Shown piece by piece: positions 9,787-20,628 of a stretch of DNA of 64,000 nucleotides (positions are counted from its first letter, which is position 1; each line of letters starts with the position of its first letter). Under the pieces are notes generated by a model. The model was not told where the DNA came from, did not search any database, and saw only the letters and a list, made by a program, of their open reading frames with translations. The position numbers were made by a program, and so were the translations under genes. Source of the stretch: Phlegmacium glaucopus (taxonomy: Eukaryota; Basidiomycota; Agaricomycetes; Agaricales; Cortinariaceae); contig MU130376.1 in the NCBI GenBank assembly GCA_015039465.1, forward strand, positions 34,844-98,843, given 5' to 3'.

Positions 9787-12004
9787 CTAATCCTTGTCTG
9801 ATATCAATATATAGTTTTTCTCGGCTTCAGCCTCCTCAAATTCCGAGCTCCCCCGAGACGACATCGACTTACTGCGCTTCCTCTTCTTACCACTATCATT
9901 CAACATCTCATGAACTGCCTCCAGGATACTCTCCCAGTGGCGACCCTCAAATGCCTCAATTGTTGCCACGTACTGCGTTGCCTGGAAATTGTTGACATGC
10001 TTGGTGCGTCCATCTTTTCCTGTTACCTTTGTGATTTTGTCGCCATAGTTGTCTCCTGAGAAGAATCCCCTTGGGGATGAGTCCTTGACATACATGCCAG
10101 TCACCCAGGACTTGAATGCATGTTCGACCTATAAAAGGTTGAAATTTGTTGAATCAGTGTTTGAGGACTAGGATAGTAACTGAAAACATACTGCTTGAAT
10201 TGCAAGGACAAGCGCACCAATTGGCTTGACTTCCAACTTGGCCGCTTCTGGAACATCATCAAACTCTGCAAAATGAGCATGCGCCAGCGTATACATTATA
10301 AGTTTGTTTTGGAACCCCGGCCCTTCGGAGAGGAGTAGTACTATCAATTATGTAGGCTAGATTGAGAGTAGTAATTACATACCTTTTTGATCACCTTCCC
10401 ATCATTCTTTACCTCCCAGACTCTCCAATGAAATGGTACAGTAGGTGGTGTCAGCTGGACTTCAGTGTAGAGCTGGACAAATTCTGCAACGTCGGAAGGC
10501 CCATTCACAAACATCCCAGAGTCTGGACTTGACTCAATGTATGTCTTAACAGCCAATGCAGCCGCTGACCCAAAGGCATTGCACCAGTTGCTCAGCCGAT
10601 ATGAGATCTACAAAAAAAAGTGAGACTATGAAAAGGGAGAGTCTTGTTGCTTACTAGACCACACCAGACGTCGTTAGCTACAACAGTATGACATCCTAGC
10701 CCATACACCTCATCAACAAGCCCTTGAATTTGTTGAACACTAAGTTCTGACCAAGCGTGTGCCTGTTCACCAGCCTTGGCCTTTGCAAGAGGGACTATGT
10801 GGTCAGTAAAAGCAGTGTCAGTTCCAGGGGGAAGATGAGCGAGACACCATTTGAGATCGCCGTTGCGGGCACCCTTCTTGGTGGGCTTCACAGCCGATGT
10901 TGATTCTGTTATCTTGATGAGGCTTAGCTAAATGTCAATAGCAATTGATCAGAAGAGCTTGGATCAATCTTAAATAATGGACGCAACGCACGAGGGGTTT
11001 TTTTGCAATCCCACCTTTCATCGTGACAGTGTTGCGAATGGTGACTCACTCAATTTTGTTGTCTTCCTCATCTTCAAGGAGACCACCATACTGCACCATG
11101 GAGTCGTTGTCAGGACTTGCCATGTCTTTGGCAGCAGCTGAGGTGCTCATTGACCAGGACTTGTCACAATCCCAGCCTGGTTGGAGACCAGATGGTGGTT
11201 GATTCGATTTTTTGGACTTCTTGCTCCCAGTCCAACGTTCCAAAGTGCTAGAAAGGACCATCAGCAAGAACATGGATATGATAGTGTTGATAGGTAGACC
11301 AACACATACCCCACAGTGTCGTCTGCTTTCTGCTTCAGTCGATCTTGGGTGATTTTGGGAGTTGGTTTCTGAGCAGTAGTTTCTCTCATGGCAGCGATAT
11401 CTTTACGACTTGGTTTGGACTTCTTCCCTGTTTTGCCATGGGGCTTCTTTGTGACTGTTGCTTCTTCTTCTTCATCATCTGGGACTTCGCTCTCACCATC
11501 ACTCTCAGAGTCACCACCATCCTCACATGCCGGTTGGCGGAATTCATCTTCACTGCCCTCTGAGCCCTCATCATTGTCCATGATATTGTTGGCTGTGTCA
11601 ACATTGGGTAAGAGATTCACTTCACATGGTAATGCAATGTAAAACTCACATTCAGCGCTATCATGCCTAGTTAGACTCGGAGCTGATGCCACGTCACTAT
11701 CAATAACTCAAAAATGCGGTTCAAATGGCACAATTCCTTGGCTCCGGTGGTTGGAGGTACATCATTGGATATCCTCCTGAAGTAATTCATCTTCAATCTG
11801 AGCCGCTGTTTTCAGGTTATTGACAAGAGCAGTTTTGTCCTGCTCCTCCTGCTGGGCCTGCTGTGCACGCACTGCCTCCATTTCTTGCCTTGAGCGGCGA
11901 CTTTGTTTTGCATCAGGTAATCCTGGGTGAGCATTCTTGTTCTGGCTGCAAGTCCCAATCATGGGAGGCTTGAGCTGTGGAAGTGGGAACTTGCATGGGG
12001 GCAT
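9787..12004 (-). pseudogene. Plavaka companion protein (decayed)
   Basis: The likely start is the ATG at 12004, giving MPPCKFPLPQLKPPMIGT, then HPGLPDAKQSRRSRQEMEAV and a Gln/Glu-rich helix. Downstream exons give a long acidic Ser/Glu/Asp stretch (about 11400-11690), KKGARNGDLKWCLAHLPPGT (about 10860), a segment with WRVWEVKNDG (about 10420), and an end exon with VNNFQATQYVATIEAFEGRH to the stop at 9787. Proteins of this layout occur beside Plavaka transposases in Agaricomycetes (recalled, not searched). The function is unknown. In-frame stops after ELLQEDIQ (about 11760) and near 11710 break the frame. The gene is divergent from the transposase and probably shares its promoter. Confidence 0.65.
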
Positions 12005-12150
12005 GGAATTGGATGGTATCGATGGAGTGATAAGAATGTTTATGCAACTTGAACATGATATTATTTGCTTTTCAATGTCCTTATTTGCTTCCGTCTCAAC
12101 AAACACTGACTTGTTTTGCGTCTTTCTCACCACCTTAGATTTTCAGCAAG
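12005..12150. promoter_or_regulatory. Bidirectional promoter of the Plavaka element
   Basis: A 146-bp gap separates the divergent starts of the companion protein (12004, minus) and the transposase (12151, plus). It is short enough that both must use it. No clear TATA box is seen. Confidence 0.4.
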
Positions 12151-13622
12151 ATGCCTCAATGTACAATTAACCCAAAGAACATCATCTGCAATCTCCCCTC
12201 ATGTGGTCGTGCTTTCTCAAATAAAGCAGGCCTTACCAACCATCTCCGCACTCACCGAACCCCACAACGCCATTCCTTGCCTGAGCGCATGAGTCATTCT
12301 GCCTCTCACGCACCCCAAGATATGGAACCTCATGATTTTGATGAGTTCGAACACCCAGCTCCACCTGAAGAAGTCAATCCACCAAATACCAATCCACCAA
12401 AACCTAAAGAAAAGATTGAATTTCACCCCTATATCAACGGTAAGAAGCTTTTGTTTAAAATTTATATATTTAAGATATTTATCCTTGTCAGGACTCCCTT
12501 GCGATGCACACAGAAATTTTCTACCCCCGGGAGCTCCTCCTCCTCCATGGGATTATCCACCCCCAGACAATTACTTGCCATTCACCAACCGTGCCGCATT
12601 CGAACTTGCTGACCTCATCTTCCAAAAGGACCAAATGTCTGCTGGTACAGTCAATGAACTCCTTCAAATTGGGGCCTCAACACTCCCACCTTAAGAAGAC
12701 CCACCATTTATCAACAAACAACACCTCTATGACACAATTGACAAAATCGAGCTTGGGGATGCTCCCTGGCATTCATTCAGTGTCTCATTCAATGGTGAAG
12801 TCATAGAAGGTGATACCACACCATGGAAGCATGCCACATACGATGTTTGGTATTGGGATCCACAAGTTGTGCTGAAAAACCAGCTTAAGAACCCAGATTT
12901 TGGGAAGGAGATGGATTTTGCGCCAAAGGAGGTGAGGGATGAGAATGACAAGCAGCGATATTGTGATTTTATGTCTGGCGACTGGGCATGGAGACAGGCG
13001 GTAAGTTAGTGTTCAGTTTTTTTTTTGGTGTGCCGCTATGCTCAAAAACTTGAAAATTATAGGATGAACTCACAAAAGATCCTGCCAACCATGGTGCAAC
13101 ATTTTGCCCAATTATTCTTGGCAGTGACAAAACTACAGTCTCGGTAGCTACAGGCCAGAACGAATACTATCCGCTATATATGTCAAACAGTCTGGTTCAC
13201 AACAATGTCCGAAGGGCCCATCGTAACGTGTTGACCCTTATTGCCTTCCTCGCTATTCCAAAAAGTATGTAACTCATTTTGCTCATTTAATCAGTCTTTT
13301 CATTGTACTCATAAGCTTCTTAGCGGATAAGCAACATGCTGATTCTGTGGAGTTTCGGAAGTTCCGGCGAAATCTTTTTCATGGATCTCTCAACAAAATC
13401 CTGCAGACACTTCGTCCTGGAATGGAGACGCCAGAGGTCCTGCGTTATGGGGATGGCTATTACTGACGCACCATCTATGGGCTTGGTCCCTATATCGCAG
13501 ACTACCCAGAGCAAGTTCTACTTGCCTGTGTCATGCAAGGATGGTGTCCCAGGTACACATTGACTTTTCAAATGTTCAACTGTGCTTTTGCTGACTGTGA
13601 CTTGTGTAGATGTGATGCACGA

Positions 13623-13740
13623 CATCAGCAAACCTTGGTGTGACCTACAGTCACTACAGGTCACTACAGGCTCTGCACAGTGCTGCGTAGTGACCTATAG
13701 TGACCGTAGTGACCATAGGTCACACCAAGGTTTGCTGATG
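13623..13740. mobile_element. 118-bp hairpin MITE with CATCAG ends inside Plavaka
   Basis: Perfect 24-bp inverted repeats, CATCAGCAAACCTTGGTGTG plus ACCT, bound a near-palindrome. GA is duplicated (13621-13622, 13741-13742). Deleting the element restores an open transposase frame reading RCDAR then WDNLDHAAQAGRRSH. It has the same end motif and duplication length as its host transposon. Confidence 0.9.
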
Positions 13741-14485
13741 GATGGGATAATCTTGACCATGCTGCTCAGGCTGGTCGTCGCTCGCATCATCTGACGGAGG
13801 TTCTTTTTGAAGTATTGGGGACAAAGGCTCTATGGGATGATTATGGCATTATCGATGGCATTATGGTGTGTAAACTGTTAGTGGAAACACAATTTCAACT
13901 AAATGGAACCATACTACTAGCCATTTACTCATGGATTTCCACAAGCGGATATCCATGAACTTCTCTCGCCAGATTTATTGCATCAAATTATTAAAGGAAC
14001 GTTCAAAGACCACCTGGTTACTTGGGTTACCGCATATATTGAAACTGTAAATACACCTGCTGAAGCAAAACGTATTCTGGCAGACATCGATCACAGGTGA
14101 GTCTGTTGGTATTGGAAAACCTCAGACTATACAATTTCTGACTTATTACTCTGCAGAATTGCTGCTGCTCCTTCTTTTCCTGGCCTGCGACGATTCCCTG
14201 AAGGGCGGGGATTTAAGCAATGGACAGGTGACGACTCAAAGGCCTTGATGAAGGTGATCTTGATAGAATGGTATTGGGTTCCAGTTTAACCGGCATGACA
14301 GGTTTATCTCCCAGCCATTGCCAGCCATGTCCCCCCTCAAATGGTTCGTGCCATCAGCTCTTTTATGGAATTCTGTTATCTCGTTTGATGCTCAGTACTT
14401 GATGAGGATGACCTCATTGCTATTGATGCTGCTGTTGCCGACTTCCATCGTGACCGTGTGGTCTTTGATGATGTCCGACCAGACG

Positions 14486-15046
14486 AACTGTCCTACCTCT
14501 CCCCCCCTCAGACACATGTGATGCGCTGGCAATCACCGACAGTCCGCATATGGTAATTCCACAACTGAGGGCAATGGCATTGCCCTCAGTTGGCTCGAGA
14601 ACGCGCTATTGCGCGTCCTCGAGCACCCTAAATCACTAACCACCTAACCTAACCCAAACCCTACCCAACCCTTCTAACCTAACCTAACTGAGAATGCGCT
14701 GCCGCGCCGAGAGAAAGAGATCCTCAACTCTAACCATTAGTCCTAAACCACCTAACCTAACCGAGAATGCACTACCGCGCAGAGAGAAAAAATCCCCAGC
14801 ACTAAAATTAACTCTAAGCCCCCTAACCTAGCTAATTTGCCCTAAGGGTGATTATAGAAAAAACAAAAAAAAACACAACCCAGGAATTGAACCCGTGGCA
14901 ACCGTGTGATAATCTTACAACGCAACAACACTAACCACTACACCATACCAGCTTGAACACTTCCTGTTCACTAGGAGCTATATTAACCCAGGCGGTGTAC
15001 TATTTCCTTTTAAGGAAATGTCTGAGGGGGGAGAGCTGGGCCACTT
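14486..15046. mobile_element. Mutator-like non-autonomous element, 561 bp, in Plavaka
   Basis: Perfect 9-bp duplications GACCAGACG (14477-14485, 15047-15055) flank ends that form an imperfect inverted repeat of about 30 bp, including CTCTCCCCCCCTCAGACA and TGTCTGAGGGGGGAGAG. A 9-bp duplication is the signature of Mutator-like elements. Excision restores the transposase sequence from VRP to DGYSLPRQHSVIHY. The interior holds CCTAACCTAACC runs, two copies of AATGCGCTNCCGCGC, and a tRNA-like segment. Confidence 0.85.
14872..14952 (-). ncRNA. tRNA-like (SINE-head-like) segment
   Basis: The reverse strand reads GCTGGTATGGTGTAGTGGTT (A-box-like TGGTGTAGTGG) and then GGTTCAATTCC (B box) with normal spacing. 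The acceptor stem (GCTGGTA against the sequence after the T arm) and the anticodon stem do not pair, so this is not a working tRNA gene. It could act as an internal RNA polymerase III promoter. It lies wholly inside the Mutator-like element. Confidence 0.5.
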
Positions 15047-16405
15047 GACCAGACGGCTACTCTCTGCCACGGCAACACTCAGTAATTCATTACACATACA
15101 TGATCCGGGAGTTTGGGGCACCCAATGGCCTTTGCTCATCGATTACCGAATCCAAGCACATCAAAGCAGTCAAAGAGCCATGGCGATGCTCCTCTCATTT
15201 TGAAGCACTTGGCCAAATGATCCTCACTAACCAACGCCTCGATAAACTGGCTGCAGCACATGTGGACTTCAAAGCTCGAGGAATGTTGTCAGCTGATCTG
15301 TTTGGCGAGTTAATTGAACCTGAACCACCCCCACTGCAACCCCCCAACGAGGAGGAAGACAATGATGGAGGAGCAGTTGATGGCAATATCTTGGGAGAGG
15401 TTTTACTCGCTCAAAAACCTAGTAAGTTTTGTTTCTTCTCTTATGAAACTGTGATGCTAATGATCGCCCTTCAGTCCCAAACCTCCCTCGTACCGCCACT
15501 GAACTTGGAGTTCATCTCAACATCCGAGATCTGGGTGGTCTCATTTCCCGATTTGTTTATGAACAAGAGCATGCCGATTCCGATTCCGAAATTCCACTAG
15601 ATGACATTCCACTCGCAGATTTACCTCAGTTCGAGGGTAATATCCGTGTCTTCCCCTCTGCTGTCTCAATTTATTATGCTCCCAGTGATAAGTCTGGCAA
15701 CCGAGGAATGTTTCGGGAGAGGATTCGTTCTGTCGAGTCCTGGCGAAATGGACCTGCACGATACGACTGTGTTTTTGTTGAACAGGATCCAGACCTACCT
15801 GGGTTTTGAGGCTTGTTTGTGGCCCGTGTACGTGCTTTTTTCTCCATAACCCACAACAAGGTGAAATACCCTTGTGCCCTGGTTTCTTGGTTCTCAACGG
15901 TGGGTGATAGCCCATGTCCAGACACTGGCATGTGGATGGTGGAGCCGGACTTTGACCGAACAGGTAATCATGCAATGTCTATCATTCACATTGACTCAAT
16001 TCTCCGTGGAGCTCACCTCATGGGTGTTTATGGCTCGCATTTCGTACCTCACAATCTAAAATTTAATTATACACTAGATGCTTTCCGTTCTTTTTATGTT
16101 AACAAGTATATAGACCACCATGCACACGAAATAGCATTTTAGATAATCTTGATTTGTAATAAATAACTGAACCGGGTTTTCTTCTGACAAAGATGCCAAA
16201 GACGAACAAGACTACTTGGGGTGCGAAAGATATCAGAGACCAACCATCAAAGCCAAAGATAGCCTTACAAAGCCAAAGATGAACTTCCCAAAGACAAAGA
16301 CAATTAAAGACAAAGACAATTAAAGACAGATTTTAAAAAGACAAAGACCCGAAAGATACCTGTCTGTGAGACAAAGACACCAAAGATAAACTAGCCGTTT
16401 TCCTG

Positions 16406-17560
16406 ATGCCCTGGGAATCTCTCACGGGACAACGTTTTATTGGGATCAACACCAACTCCTCACTGTCAGTCAACTACAAAGATGACGATGAACCCAAGTT
16501 ACCTAAACGAGGTGGTGATGGATTACAGGCTTTCAAAACAAACGAACCTCGTATGCCTCAAGGCAAAAGGAGGCTAAGATGGATCCAACGAGTTCAAATG
16601 GACTCTCTTCGTTACCAATTTTTGGTATGTATTCCCTTACTTATGTCATTTTCCACCTGTCACTCTGTGCTAGCTCGTGTTCTTCTCCATCGCCGCTTTC
16701 GTCATGCTCCGATGTCTGGCCAAACGCGTACAGGGAACAGGCCCGGACTAATCCCATCAACGATCATAGCGTGCAGCGGCGTCTTCACCTCCATCAGTCC
16801 GGCATTCTCCTCGACAATAGTAGTTTCCTAGCGTGGTACACCTTCCTCACATGGATAACTTTCGCTTTCCTCGTCACCCCAGGTTACGTGACCCACAAAC
16901 GCCTTACATTCAACCTCGAGGGTAAAATAAACTCACAATGGTCCCGTACACTCGACACAAGTGATCGATTGCGAATTCAAAACGAACTACCATGCTGTGG
17001 CTATTTCAGTCCTTTCGTCGAAGCTACTATCAGTCAAACATGTCATGCGAGAAGCATTTTACCGGGATGTAAAGGTCCCTATCTGGGTTTCGAGAGGAAG
17101 TTGGGCATTTGGATTAAAGCGGTATTTTCGTTGGTGCCGGTGCAGGTTTTGGTTTTGGTGGCTGGATTGTTGTGTTCGAATCATATCACATATAGGTTTG
17201 GGAAGGGGATGATGCCAGAGGCATATCAACTCGATATACACACGATGGCTGTGATTATGGACAACTACGCCAAGTACGTTGCTCTTTTTTCCATTGGAGT
17301 TCCCAATCTAATCACCGCATCTAGTCAACTTGCATAACAACATGGAGCCGATATCCCAAGCAATATCCTTAAAGGTACACCTTCAAAATCAGCACTTGGT
17401 CATAATACCACCAACGCATCCACCCCTCTTGATTGTCCTCAACGCGATACTCCTATGGATCCTTTCAAAACCAAGCATATGGGCACACCCAGAGCTTTCT
17501 ACATTTTGAATACAGAAGATGAACAATGGCTGGTTCGATGTTCAACGACTGGCATTTCCG
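16406..17560 (+). pseudogene. Tetraspanin-like copy T2 (decayed, full-length loop)
   Basis: The first in-frame ATG (16406-16408) comes from the terminal bases of the Plavaka element. It reads MPWESLTGQRFIGINTNSSL, then LSVNY, DDDEPKLPKRGGDGLQAF and MPQGKRRLRW. A 4-bp insertion follows before the 49-bp intron 1. Exon 2 carries an 11-bp deletion shared with T7 and T8, and a 7-bp deletion in TM2. From there one frame runs through TM3 (FLTWITFAFLVTPGY), the large loop (LPCCGYFSPF, SQTCHA, LPGC) and TM4 (VLVAGLLCSNHITYRFG). The last exon meets TAA at 17335-17337. Tetraspanins organise partner proteins in the plasma membrane, but this copy cannot make the full protein. Confidence 0.75.
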
Positions 17561-18820
17561 CCGCCGCCTCCCTAAATGGACGATTTTTTCGTTTCTATAT
17601 AGTATTTAGAAGCCTTTTATCGGGACTTTTCTTCCCTTCCCCCATTCGTTTCTTGTAACATCTTGCTTCGTCCTTCCTTTTCCCCCTTCTCTTTGAGAAT
17701 TAAACCACACAGTCGCTCCACCTACCTATATCCCGGGCACCGTTCGCGATCTCCTCCGGATCTTGTCAGTACATCTACAATCACATCTTTTAGCTCCTTT
17801 AAGTCGCTTTATCTACAAATCCAGCTGCCGAGTGCCGACCGTCCAACAATCTGGCTCTAATCCAATCACCCGACCTAACTACGGGTGACATACCAACCTC
17901 CATCCAACTATCCTTGAAAACATTTATCGAACTATTATGTTTATCCTAACCCCTCCGCTATATATATATGTGTTGCCAACGTTTACCAATTACTAAAGAC
18001 CCTTTCCGCCGCCGAGATGATTTTAATAAGCACCTCACTTGCTACATCGCGACACACCAACGTCTTCCGATGAGATTGCGTTGTTGAAACAAGTGCATTT
18101 TGAACTAGCGGCTGTCTTCCTTGGATGGGTGATGATATATTCATGATTTATATACTGCTAAGATTAACTTCAAGTCCAAAGGTGACTTGTAACATACCAT
18201 GCAGTCTTACTCCCGCCATGGTACTGGCAGCCTGGCAGCCTGAGGTTCCTGAAGTTCGCGAGACTTGCCTCTATTTTCATAAGTGTAGATACTAGGTAGT
18301 AGCAATTATAAGGAGTACCGAATAAAGTAAAGAAAGGAAAATCTCAAGAACTTGATTGCAGTGAGTTACTAGTAGTGATCCCATCTTCCGAATTTGTCAC
18401 GCATAAAACGATATGGTGAAAGGTGCAATTGAGGTGAGACGAATCGGATGTCAAGATGATCTTCCAATGGCACAAGCCTCGGCACTTCTGTTCTCAGCGA
18501 TCTGACTGAACACTCTCAACTTGGCTCTCTTACAAGCATTTTATCACGATATCGATTACAAGACAAATAAATTACAAACTGAACTTTCAATCTTTTGCTC
18601 CGCTGAGAGTGGAAAAAGGAAGAAGAGTACTTAGAACTATTTCTGAGATGAACTGATTTTGATTTTTGGCGATGACCGTCACTTTGGATTATATCAATAA
18701 GATAGGATCATGGATTTATCTGTGTATTCCGGTCGCAGTCTACAAAGCCTTGATAAAGCCAAGTGGAAAGCTTCAAATAAAAGTTTCTTAAAAGGTCTAC
18801 CTGTAATCTACCACCACATC
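17561..18820. promoter_or_regulatory. T2-G1 spacer with conserved 7TM upstream block
   Basis: The T2 3' flank is followed (about 18000-18160) by a block shared only with the T4-G3 spacer (26070-26230: GACCCTTTCCGCCGCCGA, GATGAGATTGCGTTGTTGAA). The block CCATCTTCCGAATTTGTCAC GCATAAAA lies at about 18381-18410, roughly 420 bp before the G1 start. No complete gene is seen. Confidence 0.5.
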
Positions 18821-20136
18821 ATGTCGCCTGGACCCACGCCAGTACCGCTCCCGAGTGTTTGGCATTGGTTAACATTCCACGGCTTTCAAGTTTGTCCTGT
18901 CATTGTGGCAGGATTCTTGTTTGGTGATAACATATTACATCTGTCGACAAATGATCTCACTAAACACAATACGATATTCAGGACTTTATACCGGCTGTTT
19001 TGTTCTTTACCTTTACCTCCATGCGATGAAGACGCTGAAAGCTTCCGACGCAAAGCGCAATTTTCTTATCTACCTACTTTGCACGCTCTATGGCCTATCT
19101 GCTGTTAACGCCGTTTTCAATGTGTGAGCCTGTTTCGGTTCTAGCAGTACTTTGATAATATCCAACTGATATAATATATATGCAGCCTCGCAGTGTTCGG
19201 GTTACAGCCATCAGGCGGCGTCAAGCATGTTTGTATGGGAATAAATATAAGGATTATAACATCCAGCTTTTTCTATTTCCTTCCACAGAGTATTTTGGTA
19301 AGCATTGACACTGGGAGCCACAGATCTGCCAATGGTCACATAATATGATTCCCAAATCATCTGATAATACCTTCCAGATCTACCGATGTTGGATTGTGTG
19401 GGGACGCAGGACATCTGTTATAATTATTCCGTTGCTTTTGGCGTTGGCGGCACTCGGTTGGTCAAATCGCTTGCAATTATAATCCACGATCCATGGATTG
19501 ATTTTTTCATCTTGAATAAGGTACCAGCTTGTCGCAGATAGGATTCGGCCAGGTGTGCTTAGACTTGTACAAGGTTTCTAATTTATATATGGTAAATCAG
19601 GCCCTGTATTTGGCTATCGATGGTCTAGTCATGGGACTGATCATCCTGAAGATTGTCATGGTGTACCTAGGAGTCCGGCCTGTCATGGCCCACAGCGGGA
19701 GGGAGAACAAATTTCGCCCTCTCGTCTTTATACTCTTCATCTTGGTCGAGTCTGGCAGTGTGATATTTGTAACACGGCTATGCTCCATCATCCTTTCCTT
19801 CGAAGTTGTGCATAGTGCTGAGACTCTTCTGGCGGAAAAGTTTTTTGTGGCCATATTGACCCAGGTCCCTTTGAATGTAGGTGCTTAGTGCTCCCTCATT
19901 TATTATACTGAATGGGTTGATATTCTCAGGGAATAATACCAACAATCATTCTTGTACGAGAAGCTTTGGGAATGTCGTACAGTGATGTTACCCCATCATC
20001 GCAAACGATTGAAAGTTTGCACTTTGCCGATAATGATGACACCTCGGGGAATTCCAATCAGGAGGTTGAACCGTTGGACGCCCAGGCCAGTGATGCTCAA
20101 GATATTGTTGAGGTCAATCGGTCCTCAACTCCATGA
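18821..20136 (+). CDS. 7TM membrane protein G1 (intact, 332 aa)
   Basis: Six exons join in frame: 18821-18923, 18982-19123, 19186-19297, 19378-19456, 19521-19876, 19930-20136 (999 nt). TM1 lies across the exon 1/2 join (VAGFLFGLYTGCFVLYLYLH), TM2 in FLIYLLCTLYGLSAVNA, TM3 before IYRCWIVWGRR, TM4 in IIIPLLLALAALG, TM5 in DGLVMGLIILKIVMVYL, TM6 in VFILFILVESGSVIFV, TM7 in GIIPTIILVREALG. It belongs to a basidiomycete-expanded family of 7TM proteins without an assigned ligand. The RCW motif after TM3 and the E-S-G in TM6 are recurrent. Single cysteines before TM3 (HVCMG) and in the TM4-TM5 loop (QVCLD) could form a GPCR-type disulfide. It follows tetraspanin copy T2. The receptor role is inferred. 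Confidence 0.85.
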
Positions 20137-20628
20137 CGGTCGTTCAATCCGAGGACCGAGTCGACGGAACCCACGCATAGAGTAATATGAAAATCCATTA
20201 ATTTTATTCTTGGTCCTATTAGTATGAACGAATGAACAAATTGGGAATTCCGAGTTCTCAGTGTTGAGATCTTTACAACCTGAAGCCCCCAAAATTGAAT
20301 GGGTTGTCGTGGTCGGCTTCTGAATCGGATCCCGGACTTTGCAATTTTAATTCAAACTCAGATGAAGTGCCGACGTCGAACCAAAAGTCCATCTTTCATT
20401 CCACCAAATCTCTCGAAACCATATACAGAGCACTAGGAATCCAGCTGGGAATTTTCCACTCGATTAGATGAGCACGAACGATACCACAAGTGCATCCCCC
20501 TGGATCAGCTTTAAAATAAAAGTCATGGCGTTACAAGGTATATGCGGATCAGTGAGTTCCTATCGTAATATCTCTGTTCGACACTGGATGATGATCTGAC
20601 AGAACTCGGATCTGCCGTGCTGAAGGCA
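20137..20628. other. G1-T3 spacer (long type)
   Basis: This roughly 490-bp segment is shared by the units with long tetraspanin 5' regions (before T3, T4, T5 and T8). Shared strings include GGGAATTCCGAGTTCTCAGT, CTCTCGAAAC and GATCAGCTTTAAAATAAAAG. No intact gene is present. It may be the tetraspanin promoter. Confidence 0.45.

Larger units (their letters stand above)
12151..16142 (+). pseudogene. Plavaka transposase (PF18759-type), multiply broken
   Basis: Exon 1 (12151-12439) encodes a C2H2 zinc finger, CNLPSCGRAFSNKAGLTNHL with HRTPQRH, then an acidic linker and FHPYING. Exon 2 starts at 12492 with LPCDAHRNFLPPGAPPPPWD, a Plavaka hallmark. Later blocks include GDWAWRQA, NEYYPLYMSNSLVHNNVRRA, YGLGPYIADYPEQVLLACV, ELLSPDLLHQLIKGTFKDHL, FPGLRRFPEGRGFKQWTGDD, REFGAPNGLCSSITESKHIK, and the C-terminus GMWMVEPDF..DHHAHEIAF. 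Lesions: TAA after STLPP (12692-12694), TGA after YGDGYY (about 13465), TGA after LPGF (about 15808), a hairpin MITE (13623-13740) and a Mutator-like element (14486-15046) in exons. Several stops fit CGA to TGA change. Introns are about 50-60 bp. Confidence 0.85.
9498..16408. mobile_element. Plavaka (CACTA-like) DNA transposon, 6.9 kb, complete ends
   Basis: The left end CATCAGGAAAATGG and the right end CCGTTTTCCTGATG are imperfect inverted repeats over about 28 bp. The 2-bp duplication is CC (9496-9497, 16409-16410), and removing the element restores ATTGCCCTGGGAATCTC as in T1. Subterminal regions are packed with direct and inverted copies of CAAAGATG/AAAGACA. Two divergent genes share a 147-bp promoter: the transposase (+) and a companion protein (-). 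Both carry stops, and two younger elements sit inside the transposase gene, so it is no longer autonomous. Confidence 0.9.

Noticed and set aside
11345..11642. Ser-rich + strand frames
   Set aside because: They are the antisense of the acidic Glu/Asp/Ser stretch of the Plavaka companion protein.
14872..14952. Functional tRNA gene
   Set aside because: A and B boxes are present, but the acceptor and anticodon stems do not pair and the segment lies inside a transposon.
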